Part shown: piece after piece, positions 42,201 to 52,699 of the stretch
How positions within the stretch are numbered: the stretch's first letter is position 1
How the letters are laid out: each line of letters begins with the position of its first letter
DNA from: Eutreptiella sp. 'Long Island Sound 2002'
Taxonomy: Eukaryota > Euglenozoa > Euglenophyceae > Eutreptiales > Eutreptiaceae
Reading direction: 5' to 3'
NCBI GenBank assembly: GCA_964036045.1
Contig: OZ038381.1
Span: forward strand, 155,576,352 to 155,640,351
DNA length: 64,000 nt
Program-made: the position numbers and the translations under genes
Notes under the pieces: model-generated
Seen by the model: only the letters and a program-made list of their open reading frames with translations
The model's database searches: none
What the model was told of the DNA's origin: nothing

Positions 42201-45200
42201 GAGTCACAGATGGCGGTTGTCCGGACACCTAACAGCAAGTTGCGGACAATGATTGTGAGCCTGTGCATGTGTGTGGGGGGGGGGGGGGGGTATTTGAGGG
42301 CAGCACGGCAGAAAGAGCATGGTGGGTCTGGGAGCAGCAGACGTGAGTTTAGAGAGTCTACACGCATGCGGGAAGGCAGGAGGTGAGGGGGGCACGGCCT
42401 GAGGGGGTGTGGAAGCATATCTCGCAAGTCATAAGTCAGTACAATCGTGTGCCACTGGAAGTTGAAGTGGCAATTTCACACTGCTATCTATTGCTGTCGC
42501 ACTTCTGACGTTGCCTTTGAACTGCTCACCCCTTCTTATCTTGGCCTCAACCAGTTGCTCCTTTGGTTCACACTTGGCGTGGGATTTTGCCAAACCTCCT
42601 CCTTCACGTGGAGAGAAAAGCTCCTACACGGCAGGTGTATTCCTGACAGCAGCCAGAAGACTCGCAGGCCCTCTTTCATTTTCTGACATTTGCATGAGAA
42701 ACCACACGGTGTTTGTGGTCCCATGCAGATGGTTGCAAGGGTTGTGGGTGGAGGGATCCAGGCGCTTCTGGGGGCTGGCATAGGACTGATCTCAGGCTAT
42801 CAATGCCCCTACTTGTCGGCCCTTTGGTCATGACAAAGTAGCGACAATGGGAGTGTCATGTGTCAAAATACGCAATTTACAATCTTGCAAACTTAGAATC
42901 ATAGAATCTATGATCTCCTCCCACTGCATCAATGGCCACATCATGATGCAACATGCATTGCACCACAAATCGCCCAGGGAAATCACCCTCAATTCATGAC
43001 TGAAGTTGCCTCCAAGTGTCTGGATGATCATTATCCCAGACTCCAGTTTCCAGACACTGCAAGCAACTTGGGTCTCTGGTCATGAATATCCGATCACCTG
43101 GAAGCTACCGTGCCAATCCTAACTATTTGCGGAAATAATTAATTCCCAGTCCAACGTGTTGTTTGGCCGCAAAAAAAAAACGCAAAAAAAATATTAATTT
43201 TTGGCTTTGTGCCCTTCGCAAAAATGGGTTCCGCAAAAAAAATCGCAAAATATTTTTTTTTTGCCCCTGCCCCCCTTTGCAGAAATACCACAATTGCGGG
43301 ACGGATGCTGTGTTTGCCCCACTGCTTGTTGCCCCACCCCCCCACCCTTCTGTTTCTCAGACCCCATTCTGCTCCTTGCTGTGCTGCAGAGAATCCCAGA
43401 GTTCAACTGATCCACATTTGTATGCCTGCGTAGGATTGGACTGCAATCCCACAGTCCAAATGATCAACATTTGTATGCCTGTGTAGGATTGGACTGCAAT
43501 CCCAGAGTCCAAGGTACCCCAGGCCCTTCGCAAAAATGGGTTCCGCAAAAAAAAACGCAAAAATAAAAAACACTTTTGTCTCAATACGCTCCGCAAAAAT
43601 GGGTTCCGCAGAAAAAAATCGCAAAAAAAAATTATTTTTTCCCCTGTTTTAAGTGTTGCCGCAAAATTTTGCTTAAATAAAATTCGAAACACCCAAACGC
43701 AAAACTTAGGATTCCGCAAATAGTTAGGATTGGCACGGTACTTGAGACTCGTGTAATGGCCTTGGAAACATTTGCAGTGTTGGGCAATCATTCCCCGGAC
43801 ACGTAAAATGAGCCATTGTCCAAGCTCGATTTGCTCAGGGCCAGAACCTGGGCCAGGCTTCATTCAGGCGCCAGCCCAGTCCCCTCTGCGCAGGACAAAC
43901 GGCACGAGCTGCCACAGCGGAAGGAGCATCTGCGACGCCAGTTGAACGTCGTGCCCGAGGGCTCAGTTGCAGCTGCAGAGTTGACAGAAGCCTTGCATGC
44001 CTTGGACAGTGAGCAGGAGCAGCTACTTGAGGACCTGGTTGACGCTGAGGAGGCCTTATGGACCACCTCGGCGGCATCGCAGTCCCTCAGGACCCCATCT
44101 GAGCGCGATTGGAAGGCGCTGTATGTCGCACGAGTGATCAGACAGCGGCATTGGACGAAGCATTCGAAGAAAGGTGTTTGTGGCACAGGGGCAGAGCACT
44201 GGGACACACATTGGATGCGATGAAGTTAGACATGTTAGCATGTGCTGCTGCTGCCACTGCTGGTGCTGCTGGTGTGCACTACTGCTGCGGTTGTGGCTGT
44301 CGCTCCCATTCCCCATTGTAAACACTGTCAATAGAGGTACGAATTGACAAAGTGCAAAGGCAGAGGACGTGTGACGCTTGTGGGGCACGTTTCGTGGTCG
44401 ACGACAACAAACTGGGGGAGTGCCGACGCCACCCAGGCCGCTTTGTCCACATGGATGCACTCTGTCACTGCCAAGGTATTGTGCTACTTGCACTGATGCG
44501 TCCCAGAGGTCATGGGTCTGTTCCTTTGAGGTCACTTGACCTGGGCACCAATTTGCGAATCCTATTCTGCGAGAACACTACCACTGGGGGAATCTACACA
44601 GTTTGTGCACACAACAGCTGATTGGCCTAAATGGCATGAAAGCTCTGCTGTTCTCGATTATGCACGTACCCCCTTACACCCCTTGCCACACCCTTGTCCA
44701 AGCATATTAATTTGGGACCTAATTTTATTTGGTACCAAATGTAGTGCAGCCACATAAGACATGGATTTGGTGATGAATTTGCCAGTTGCATAGAGTCATG
44801 GACACATTTGTTGTGAGCATTTGCCCACTTGAACCCACATAGCTCTGATTTTGGGGATCTTTCTGCATATCCCCCTTGCACGAGCTCATCATGCAATCTT
44901 CTCTTTTTCAACCTGGGCGTCCAGTTATTTTCACATTTTGATGCCACGATGAAGGGACCATCGGAGAAGGGGGACCTATTTGCAGTGTTGGAGTACATGA
45001 AGGGTGGGCGGGTGGTCACACACCCCTGTGCTCCTCTTCCAAAAATTGAATTCTTCATCGGATCCCCATCCCCATCCCTGGAGCCAAGCTCACTGCCGCC
45101 ACCTTCCCCTGTGGCTACCAGAGGTGGTGGCCCAACCTTGTCCAAAGCCAAGGCACACCATGAAGGTCCCCCCAGGGCCGCTGCAGCAGGGCAGCTCACA

Positions 45201-48200
45201 GTGAAGGACTTCTTCATTCGCCCTGATGATGAGGATGCCCCCGCCCTGATGATGAGGATGATGTTGTCACGTGTGTCGGTAGTTGTATGTGTTGCGTGCA
45301 AGCCACGCCCTTGTCTAAGCTACAGTAGGCGCGACAGCACCCAGGTGAGGTAGCCGGCATCACAGTGAAGCCGTCGTTGAGGTATTTGGGAGTGTTGCTC
45401 GGGAATGTTTCAGACTAGGCCTACGGGCCGGCGATTGCGAAAACAATGGCGACCCTCCCCCTCGGCATGGAAGAAAAGGCTAGCCTTTTGGCATTGTGGG
45501 TGGCGCCAGTTGTGTACCTCACAGCGAGGGCCTACAAGCCCTCCAGCAAAGTTTTGGCACTGTTGAATTTGGTACAGTGCGTCGCGCTCAATCTGAACTC
45601 GTGACATCTTACGATGGGCATCTTGAGTATGCCTAAGAGGGAGGGGGGTCTGGCGCATGCCTCGCTGTCTTCGTATGGGCTGTGGGTCCACTCCCATTCA
45701 TTTGTGACATTGGTCTGCTGCCCGCAGGCGTACCCGGAGTCGCAGGTGGTACCGTTTCGCGGCTGGGCACGGCGGGTGGGCCTAGTTCTCGAGGAGACTA
45801 CCCTGCCGTATGTGCAATTGGCGCCAGTCACCATTAAACGACCGTCCTTTCTTCAGGGCTCTCTGAGGGCGTACTCACAAGTGCGAAGGGGGGGGCGGCA
45901 TCCCCCCCCCCCCCCATCAGCTTTACCCGACATGGGGATACGGCACTCGGTGCTATTCAGGGGGGAGACGGGACTTACGTATGTGTGTCCGAGGTTGGTG
46001 AGAAAGGGGGTTGTGAGGTGGAGGGACCTAGTCGTGTCAGGTATAGTTCAGCTAGAGCACTTGGACGTCATCGCCTATACATTCAAGATGGTATATGACA
46101 TGGGGGTCCAGGAAGTACGGTTGAGGGCGCTTGCCACGGGGGACGGGGATCGAGGGATGGCGCTAGATCAATGGGGGTGGGTGTGGGGAAAACAGCGAAC
46201 GTTGTTATATATGCGTGGGTTGGCGGAGGAACCCCGTCAGCCCTTGGAAGTGTGGCGTGCGTTTGGCCGCCTTTACTTGCCCAAGTGGGACTTGGATTTT
46301 ATCCGACGGGCGCTGTGGAAGAAACTGCCTATTGGTGGCAGAATGGGGCATCGGGTGGGAAGTAAGCTATGCCCTCTTTGTCATAAGGTGGAGGACCACG
46401 GGCACGTGCTTCGGCACTGTCGTTTCACCCCTTTCATTTTTGATACCGTTCGCAAGGCCTTTGGCCTAGTGCGTCAAGACAAGCTGGTTGTAGAGCCTAG
46501 TCGTGTTTTGCTGGAGAACACCACACTGTCCCTGCAGACAAGCCAGGGACTGGTATTGTGGGCAGCTCTCAAAGCGCAGTGGTCGTTGCGCTGCGAAGCA
46601 CGCTTTCAGGGAGCGGTACCCACCCTGGATGACTTTGTGGCGCGGTGGGTGGGGGTATTGGAGGTTTGGCGGGCAGACAAGGACCTATCGCTCTCTAGAG
46701 TGGATTTACAGCATTTGATTGAACAATTATTTTCATGGTTCACGAGGGGGATGTTCATACAAAAGGCCCCGGCCGCCGGGGTCTATCCGGCGAAGCCCAC
46801 GGCTACGCCCCGGGACCTTAAAGAGCAGAAGTGGGGACAGTATAGGGACGCGGTGGTCGAGAAATTGGCGGTGTTGGGGAGAGAGGGGTGGCAGTTGGTA
46901 TACACAAACGGGTCGGCAAAGCAAGTACGCGGTTGGTGGCAGGCGGGGTACGGTGTTTGGTTTGGGGAAGGTTAGGATAGGAACGTAGGGGCGCCAGTGC
47001 CGACGCACGAACGCCAGAGGGTTGGCCGAGGGGAACTACGGGGTGTCCTATATGCACTGGAACGGAGAAGGGGGGGGGAGAGGATGGTGGTGGTCGTGGA
47101 TTCCGAATACGTGTATAAAGGCATAACGGAATGGTCGGTGAAATGGCACCGCCACGGGTGGCAGGTTAAGAATAGGGAGGTGGGGCACAGGGACTTGTGG
47201 GAACAGATTTTTCTGCTACGACGGGAGGCGGGGTCGTTGTTGCAGTTGGTGTGGACGCCTTCCCATATGCAGGTTGTGGGAAATGACAGGGCCGATGCTT
47301 TGGCGGAGGAGGGTAGGCTGCAACATCCACATAATAAAAAACGGAGGTCAGAGGAGCCGAGGCCGCCGCTGTTGTGGGAGGAGGAGGGGCTGCTGCCCAT
47401 GCGATCCGATGCATCGTCCTCTGTCGACCCCTCGTTTCAGCCGGAGCAAGGTCAAGTGTCGGGGGCTCGTTAACGTCGTCAGAGGGGTCAGACACGTCGA
47501 CAGTTTCCTCCACGGCAGACTGGGTGAGTGAGTCCAGTGATGGAGGGTCGGGCTTCAGCACAGACGTCAGCGATCGGCAGCGGGAGCGCAAAAGAGCGAG
47601 GGGAGCAGCATAGCATAGTTGGGCATGCGCAGCTCTTGGATTTCACAGAGGGTGGTTCGAACCCCGGGGAGGGCTGGGAACCGCCGAATGTCCCGCAGCC
47701 CCAAGGGATGTATGTTTTTTTATGGCCGCACGTGGAAGGTGGGGGGCGAGCATACCAGAAAGTGTACGGGGGCCAGGCCCCGCAGTGCGCTCCGTCATCG
47801 TGGCTCGTGGAGGCCACGGCGTCGGCGATCATGAAGATCTACTGCTCTTGTGCGGCCACTGTAGCAACTGACAGCAACGATGCGGACAATGAGGTGTAGG
47901 GGGGTGGGCTGGATGACGGTTATTTAACCACATCGGTGGCGTAGTATACTAGATGTGCACGGGGGTCTCGTCCCGGAGAGCGTAGGATCGATGCCCGGTG
48001 TGTAGATCATGGCGCCGACAGGCATGACACAGCTCTTTTGAGGGGTACACTTTTTCCTGAGCCTGAGTGGCAACAAGACCCAATCCAACAGGGAGGTAGG
48101 GGCAACGCATGGGATGTGCACGCACACGAGAGGGCGGCTTCGCCGCCGTTCTGGACTCATGAGCGCGGCTTTGCCGCGTATGGACGATTTGTGGCCGCGG

Positions 48201-49533
48201 CTCTGCCGTGTGTGCCTGACACGAGAACATTGGTTTCCTGCCGGTGGGATACCAGGGGTTACGGCCATCATCGGATTATGGCTAAGCTACGATAGGCGTA
48301 AGAGCTATGACAAGAGGGGTGGGGTATTTAGATGGGTCCAGCAACGTTTTGTCAAAGCAGGGAGAAGGTTAAATCGTTCCACATGTGCATGTGACCCCAG
48401 ACTTTGCCCGAGCGCTTTTGGAAGGGGTTTTTCCATGAACCCATAAAAACGATAAAAAGAAGGCAACAATAACAATCAACACTCATCCCAAAGCCCCTGA
48501 AACTGAGAAGACTGATACTGAACAAATACAGGTGTGAAAACGGTGTCACAAAAAAAAGGCACCACATGACAGCGGGCAACAGTCGGCAGAATCATGGCAC
48601 TCCATACCGTTGGGGGCGCTGAGCACAATGCCGGGCCCCAACACCCGGTTGAAGGGGGGGGGGGAGTTACAGTCACATGAAGTTTATTGCCATCTGGATC
48701 CTTAATGTTTTGATGAAGTTTATTGCCATCTGGATCCTTAATGTTTTGGCTGACACGACTAGCCGCATGGAGAAACAGAAATGGTGTGGCCAAAACAGCG
48801 TCTTGCAGAGCTTCAAAAAATTTCAAACACGCACTTGCGCTGGCAGGCAATCCAACTTGTCGGGTCTGAATACAAAAGGAACCAGGGACACTGAGTACCC
48901 TGCAGAGAGCCCAACAACGGGCCCAAGGACAACACACATGCATCCCCAGGGGGAGAGGGGATCCGCAGTCAATTTCAGCCCCCCCCCCCTCCCCCCGCGC
49001 GCCCCAACCCCTTCTCAATTTACCACCTGCATTGCTCAGCACAGACCACCCACGTATGCACGGTTCTCTCCACAAAAGTCCAACAAGTGTGTAACACGGG
49101 AATTATTAAGCGGTCCATTTGTTTTGACCCCCCCCCCCCCCGCCGCCTCCCCAAAATCAGTGGCAGATACAGCATATGGCAACTGCGGGTTATGGACCAT
49201 CAGCTGTCTGTATGGCTATGCCTGCCAGTCATGCACTCGCGAACCCATGCCTGCCAGTCGTGCGCTTGCGAATGCAAGTGCCATCACAGCCCACGTCCTT
49301 CCATCTCACTTCTTTGTCTAGGGCAAGTTAAGAAGGTGAATCCCCAGATTGATTCTGAAATGAGTGTGCTGATCGCACGAGCACGTCGCAAGGGTGGCCC
49401 CAACAAGACCAAGGCGGTTATGTACAAGTACAAAGGGGTCAATTGCATGTTCCGTTATACATGCTGTGGAGCAAGCAACAGTGCGAGCCCCGGGTGCGCC
49501 ACAGGCCGGCACTCGTGGAAAGGGGGGCGTTGA
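39248..49533 (+). CDS. F-box protein with CHORD-like zinc-binding C-terminus (five exons)
   Basis: Exons: 39248-39514, 40833-40922, 43894-44173, 44335-44475, 49322-49533. Every junction is GT-AG, all phases agree (0,0,1,1), and the sum is 990 bases, so 329 aa plus UGA. Exon 1 has an F-box (LPGEVSLNILLFLDVPSVLR, then CCSWMGQLTRYQGYWAAVC), the docking site for SKP1 in SCF ubiquitin ligases, then a Ser/Gly linker. Exons 2-3 are helical (KAEAEAAAATEAARSRHAQ; LRRQLNVVPEGS...) and include DWKALYVARVIRQRHW, the Trp-rich helix often found after F-boxes. Exons 4-5 carry CDACGARF, GECRRHPGRF, YTCCGAS, SPGCATGRHSW: Cys/His spacing like a CHORD-type zinc domain, probably the substrate-binding part. Introns of 1.3, 3.0, 0.16 and 4.8 kb hold a MITE and a LINE. 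F-box confidence is high; the CHORD relation is tentative. Confidence 0.72.
43106..43740. mobile_element. 635-bp MITE with perfect 29-bp terminal inverted repeats
   Basis: Bases 43106-43134 (TACCGTGCCAATCC...) and 43712-43740 are exact reverse complements. If the outer TA pair is the target duplication, the termini are 27 bp and the element is of Tc1/mariner type. The interior is simple: repeated CCTTCGCAAAAATGGGTTCC modules with poly-A and a 53-bp tandem repeat. No transposase frame. It sits in intron 2 of the F-box gene. Confidence 0.88.
43415..43520 (+). repeat. 53-bp tandem repeat, two units, inside the MITE
   Basis: CATTTGTATGCCTG(C/T)GTAGG and the following sequence recur 53 bp apart (43415 and 43468). 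Confidence 0.8.
45347..47473 (+). pseudogene. 5'-truncated LINE: RT end, zinc finger and RNase H
   Basis: One frame carries, in order, the RT border RYLGVLLG, a helical post-RT region (EKASLLALWVAPVVYLTARA), a knuckle-type zinc finger CPLCHKVEDHGHVLRHC near 46370-46420, and an RNase H domain. The latter shows GWQLVYTNGSAKQVRGW (usual TDGS is TNGS, first catalytic Asp lost), GELRGVLYAL, VVVDSEYVYKGI, and TPSHMQVVGNDRADALAEEG. In-frame stops at ~45416 (UAG), 45602 (UGA) and 46973 (UAG) and the missing 5' half make it inactive. It lies in intron 4 of the F-box gene, same strand. Truncation at the 5' end is the usual outcome of target-primed reverse transcription. Confidence 0.82.
47613..47692 (+). 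repeat. tRNA-like module in the LINE tail
   Basis: AGCATAGTTGGGCATGCGC (D-arm/A box, close to SINE-like unit 1 at 35 kb) is followed ~40 bases later by GGTTCGAACCCC (B box). It may be a SINE sharing the LINE's 3' region. Confidence 0.5.
47934..48012 (+). repeat. Second tRNA-like module
   Basis: GGTGGCGTAGTATACTAGA and GGATCGATGCCCGG have A- and B-box character with plausible spacing, though the arms pair poorly. Confidence 0.35.
48677..48748 (+). repeat. 36-bp perfect tandem duplication
   Basis: The unit beginning ATGAAGTTTATTGCCATCTG is repeated exactly once, 36 bp on. It is in intron 4 of the F-box gene. Confidence 0.9.
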
Positions 49534-52500
49534 GAAACCATACATGTGATGTAACATGTGCATACATGTGTTCATGTGTGTGCGCGTGTGTATTGCAATG
49601 CCATCCATAACCCATAATGCTCATACATCTTTCGTTGCTTCTGGCTGCTTCCCTGATGTTGCCAAGGGGGTTTTGGCACCCACTGTGTGCGCATTGTGCG
49701 GCGTTCAGGGGGCGCCTGCAGAAGTTTGGCTCTGAATCTTAAGAAATCGGGGGCAGCTCCGAAATGATGTTTTTTTTGGCGGGGGGGTTCTAATTTGTGT
49801 GTCATGTGGCACGCTATGGCAGTCGTCTATCTGACCCCTTTGATATTACGGAAAGAATACGGCATTGCGGTGTTGAGCGAAAAGGCCAAAGTAGAAATTG
49901 TACCGTCTGCAGCATCAAGCACACCCATGTAAAGGGAGGCGACGACGATTCAAAATCCGCACCAACAGGCGGTGCACTACCCACACCGTTGCAGTAACTG
50001 CCGGGTATTGCCATCAAATAGGTTCGCCCAGCTCCGCCCAATTCAATTTGGACGGGGGACCTGGAGGGAGTGGGATGTGTTGGCAGACAGGGGTTGTCAT
50101 TAGTGCTCGGGCTTTCTTGCCCTCCCCCTTCTTTTTCCCCATCCCCCCCCCCCCCTCCTCTCATGGTGTGGGGCCACGGTGTACCAGGCCACGGCGGCGG
50201 GAGCAGCAGGCCATGCCCCAGGCCTGAAACACGAGCAGGCCCACAGCCCGGCCCTGCGGTGCATGGGCAGAAGTCGTTGCCCCACGAGCATTGGTCCTGC
50301 TGGGCTTCGCAACCCCCTGTTGCTGCTGTGCCCTGCGTGCAGGGGCCCTGCGACTGGAGGATGGCGGATTGCCCCTGTGCGCCAGAGCGTATGCACATGT
50401 CTAGGGGTGCGGTGATGGCGCCGCCGGTCTGTGCCACTGGGGGGGGGGGTCCAGTCACGTCCTGGAACAATCCTGTGGTCCTTTCTGTTCGGCACCGCCT
50501 GAGCATCGTACGCCTGGCGCCTTGAACACTGCCAGCCACTGGGAGTGCCCTTTGGGGGACCTGAACTGGACTGAGGGAGGGGGTTGGTGAATGTAAACTG
50601 TAGAAGCAACCTCTTAAGAGGGGCAGACGTCGACAATGCTGTCTGCGCCAGCGCATTCAGCGCATCCCATCCCACTCTATTACAGGGGCCCCTGGGCGGA
50701 GGGAGGGGGGCTTCTCAGAGAGCCGGGGGAGCAGGGACAGTCAGGCCAGGAGCTGGGGCCTCCAACCAATTCTGGCTTGCTGTTCTCGGTGGGGTTCGAC
50801 ATGATATTTCTCTGTGTGCCAGCGTTCAGTTTGTCTGGAACCTGGTGATTCCTTTTAAGGCTGCACCTCATCGCACCACCAAAGCAGGATGGTCAAGATG
50901 GGGGGCCAGGAAGGTAGTGTTGAAGATTTGGGCCTAGGCATCAAGGGGAACCAATCACCAGAGCAGAGCCTCACCAAAACAACCAAACAGTGATTTGCTG
51001 AGAAAGTAGTCTCACGTTGACCACCCTCGAAGCTGTGCTCACAGTCATATGCTGGAAGTGTTCATGCTTTTGCGCCGCATCCTATTGATCTTGTTTTTTC
51101 CTGCTGGAGCGACACCCTCAATGTGGTTGTGATTTCGGCCAGAAGACCCTTGCTCCTCTGCGGGCAGGGCAGGGTAGGGCAGGGTAGCGCCACAATGAAA
51201 GGGGAAACGCATGTGATGGTTTCACAACGGGGGCAGGAAAGGGCAGCCCAGCAACAACTTGTCGCGATGAATTTGCACCGGCACTCGGATAAGCGCCCCG
51301 CCCCCTCCAGGAGACATCAGCGTAGCAATTTTGATGCATCGATTGCTGCTTCTGGTGTGCACATGTGTGTGCTCGAGTGCGTAGTGTGTTCCCGCATGGG
51401 AGATGGGGCAAAGGTGGCGGATGGTACCTGATGCAGCAGCAGGGCCAGAGTGGATTTGATATGTTGGCAAGCGTTGTGCAATGAACTATCAGAGGCACAT
51501 TATTTTGCGGCACACAAAGCATCATACTACAGGTAAAATCTTCTGCCCCATCGTTGAGAGGCCCCAGGAGCTGATAGCAGACAGCAGAGCAGCGGTGCGT
51601 TGGATATTGCATATTTATTTCTGCAACAGAATGTGTCTCTGGGCTTCATAAAGTATTGTGGCTGTACGCTGGCAGGTTCTCGCAGAAGCCCGACATATCT
51701 GTCCGTTGCAGTTCTTGTGCTCCTGGCAACAGGTGCTTCCTAAAGAGACAACTTGGGGGGGCTGCAACACTCCTTTTTCGCCAGCTGCAACTGTACACGT
51801 CAGCACTTTGAGTCGCTTGAGGTGGCACCAGCTCTGCACCCTGATTCATGCAGCAGGTTTCCAGTGTCAGGGTTAGCTGTGGGAGGCAAGTAGGGTCACT
51901 CCACCCCTGTTGTGAGGATGGGGAATAAAAAAAAAGCATGAAATAGTTTGGGTGAGGAGTTTAGCCTTGACAAGGGGTCTGAAGGGCTGAAAATAGGAAT
52001 CACTGTGGGACTATCTTGCCTGGATGACTACCAGTGGGCTCAAGTAGTGGCAAATCCCCAAAACGCAGCCTACACCCCTATTTAAGTTTGTCCACCAGAG
52101 AATTGAAAGTGGGTGAAGTACTGCCACTTGCTATGGTGTGCGATATCCTTTTGGCTGTTTTTACCCGTTGGTGAGGCCCAGAACCTCACCCCAAACATGT
52201 AATGTTCTGAAATCTTTTTTTTGTGGGTTCCCTCCCCTCAAAATGGGGTGGGTTCAGCTGTTTCTGCCAACAGAAGTCCACCCAGTAAGCTAGCGGCTGG
52301 CTCATTGACCAGCGTTGATAATCCAAATGACCCCAGCCACGTGCGATTAGTTCAACAAGCTGCAAATGTAAGGAGGCGCACATTACATTGTGTCCCGTTG
52401 CTACTGTTTGACCACAAAACCAAGAGGCTCTCTGGGGTTGCGTGATGAACGAGCTGCCCAAACATATTTTTTGGGGGGAAATGGTGGCCTGTACCCTGGC

Positions 52501-52699
52501 AAGGCCTCAGTCCCTACCCTCAAAGACAAAAAACAGTAACAAGTTAAAGGAAGCACAAGAAACAGAATAAGAACAGTGAATGATGTCAATTGTATGCTTC
52601 TCAGTGAATTGGTTCTCGAAACCCTCGGTGGACGGCTGTTAGCCGTCGGCTGTCCCAAGGCTACATTGGTCACATCCTTTTGTGTGCTTCATGCATACA
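49534..52699. other. Region downstream of the F-box gene
   Basis: About 3.2 kb with several C- and G-runs (for example 50144-50157). Frames of 100-280 residues overlap on both strands and read as chance frames in GC-rich DNA. No gene supported. Confidence 0.3.

Noticed and set aside
44829-45353. Additional exon of the F-box gene in intron 4
   Set aside because: Exons 4 and 5 join in phase without it, and the frame has no splice sites that keep phase or any domain.
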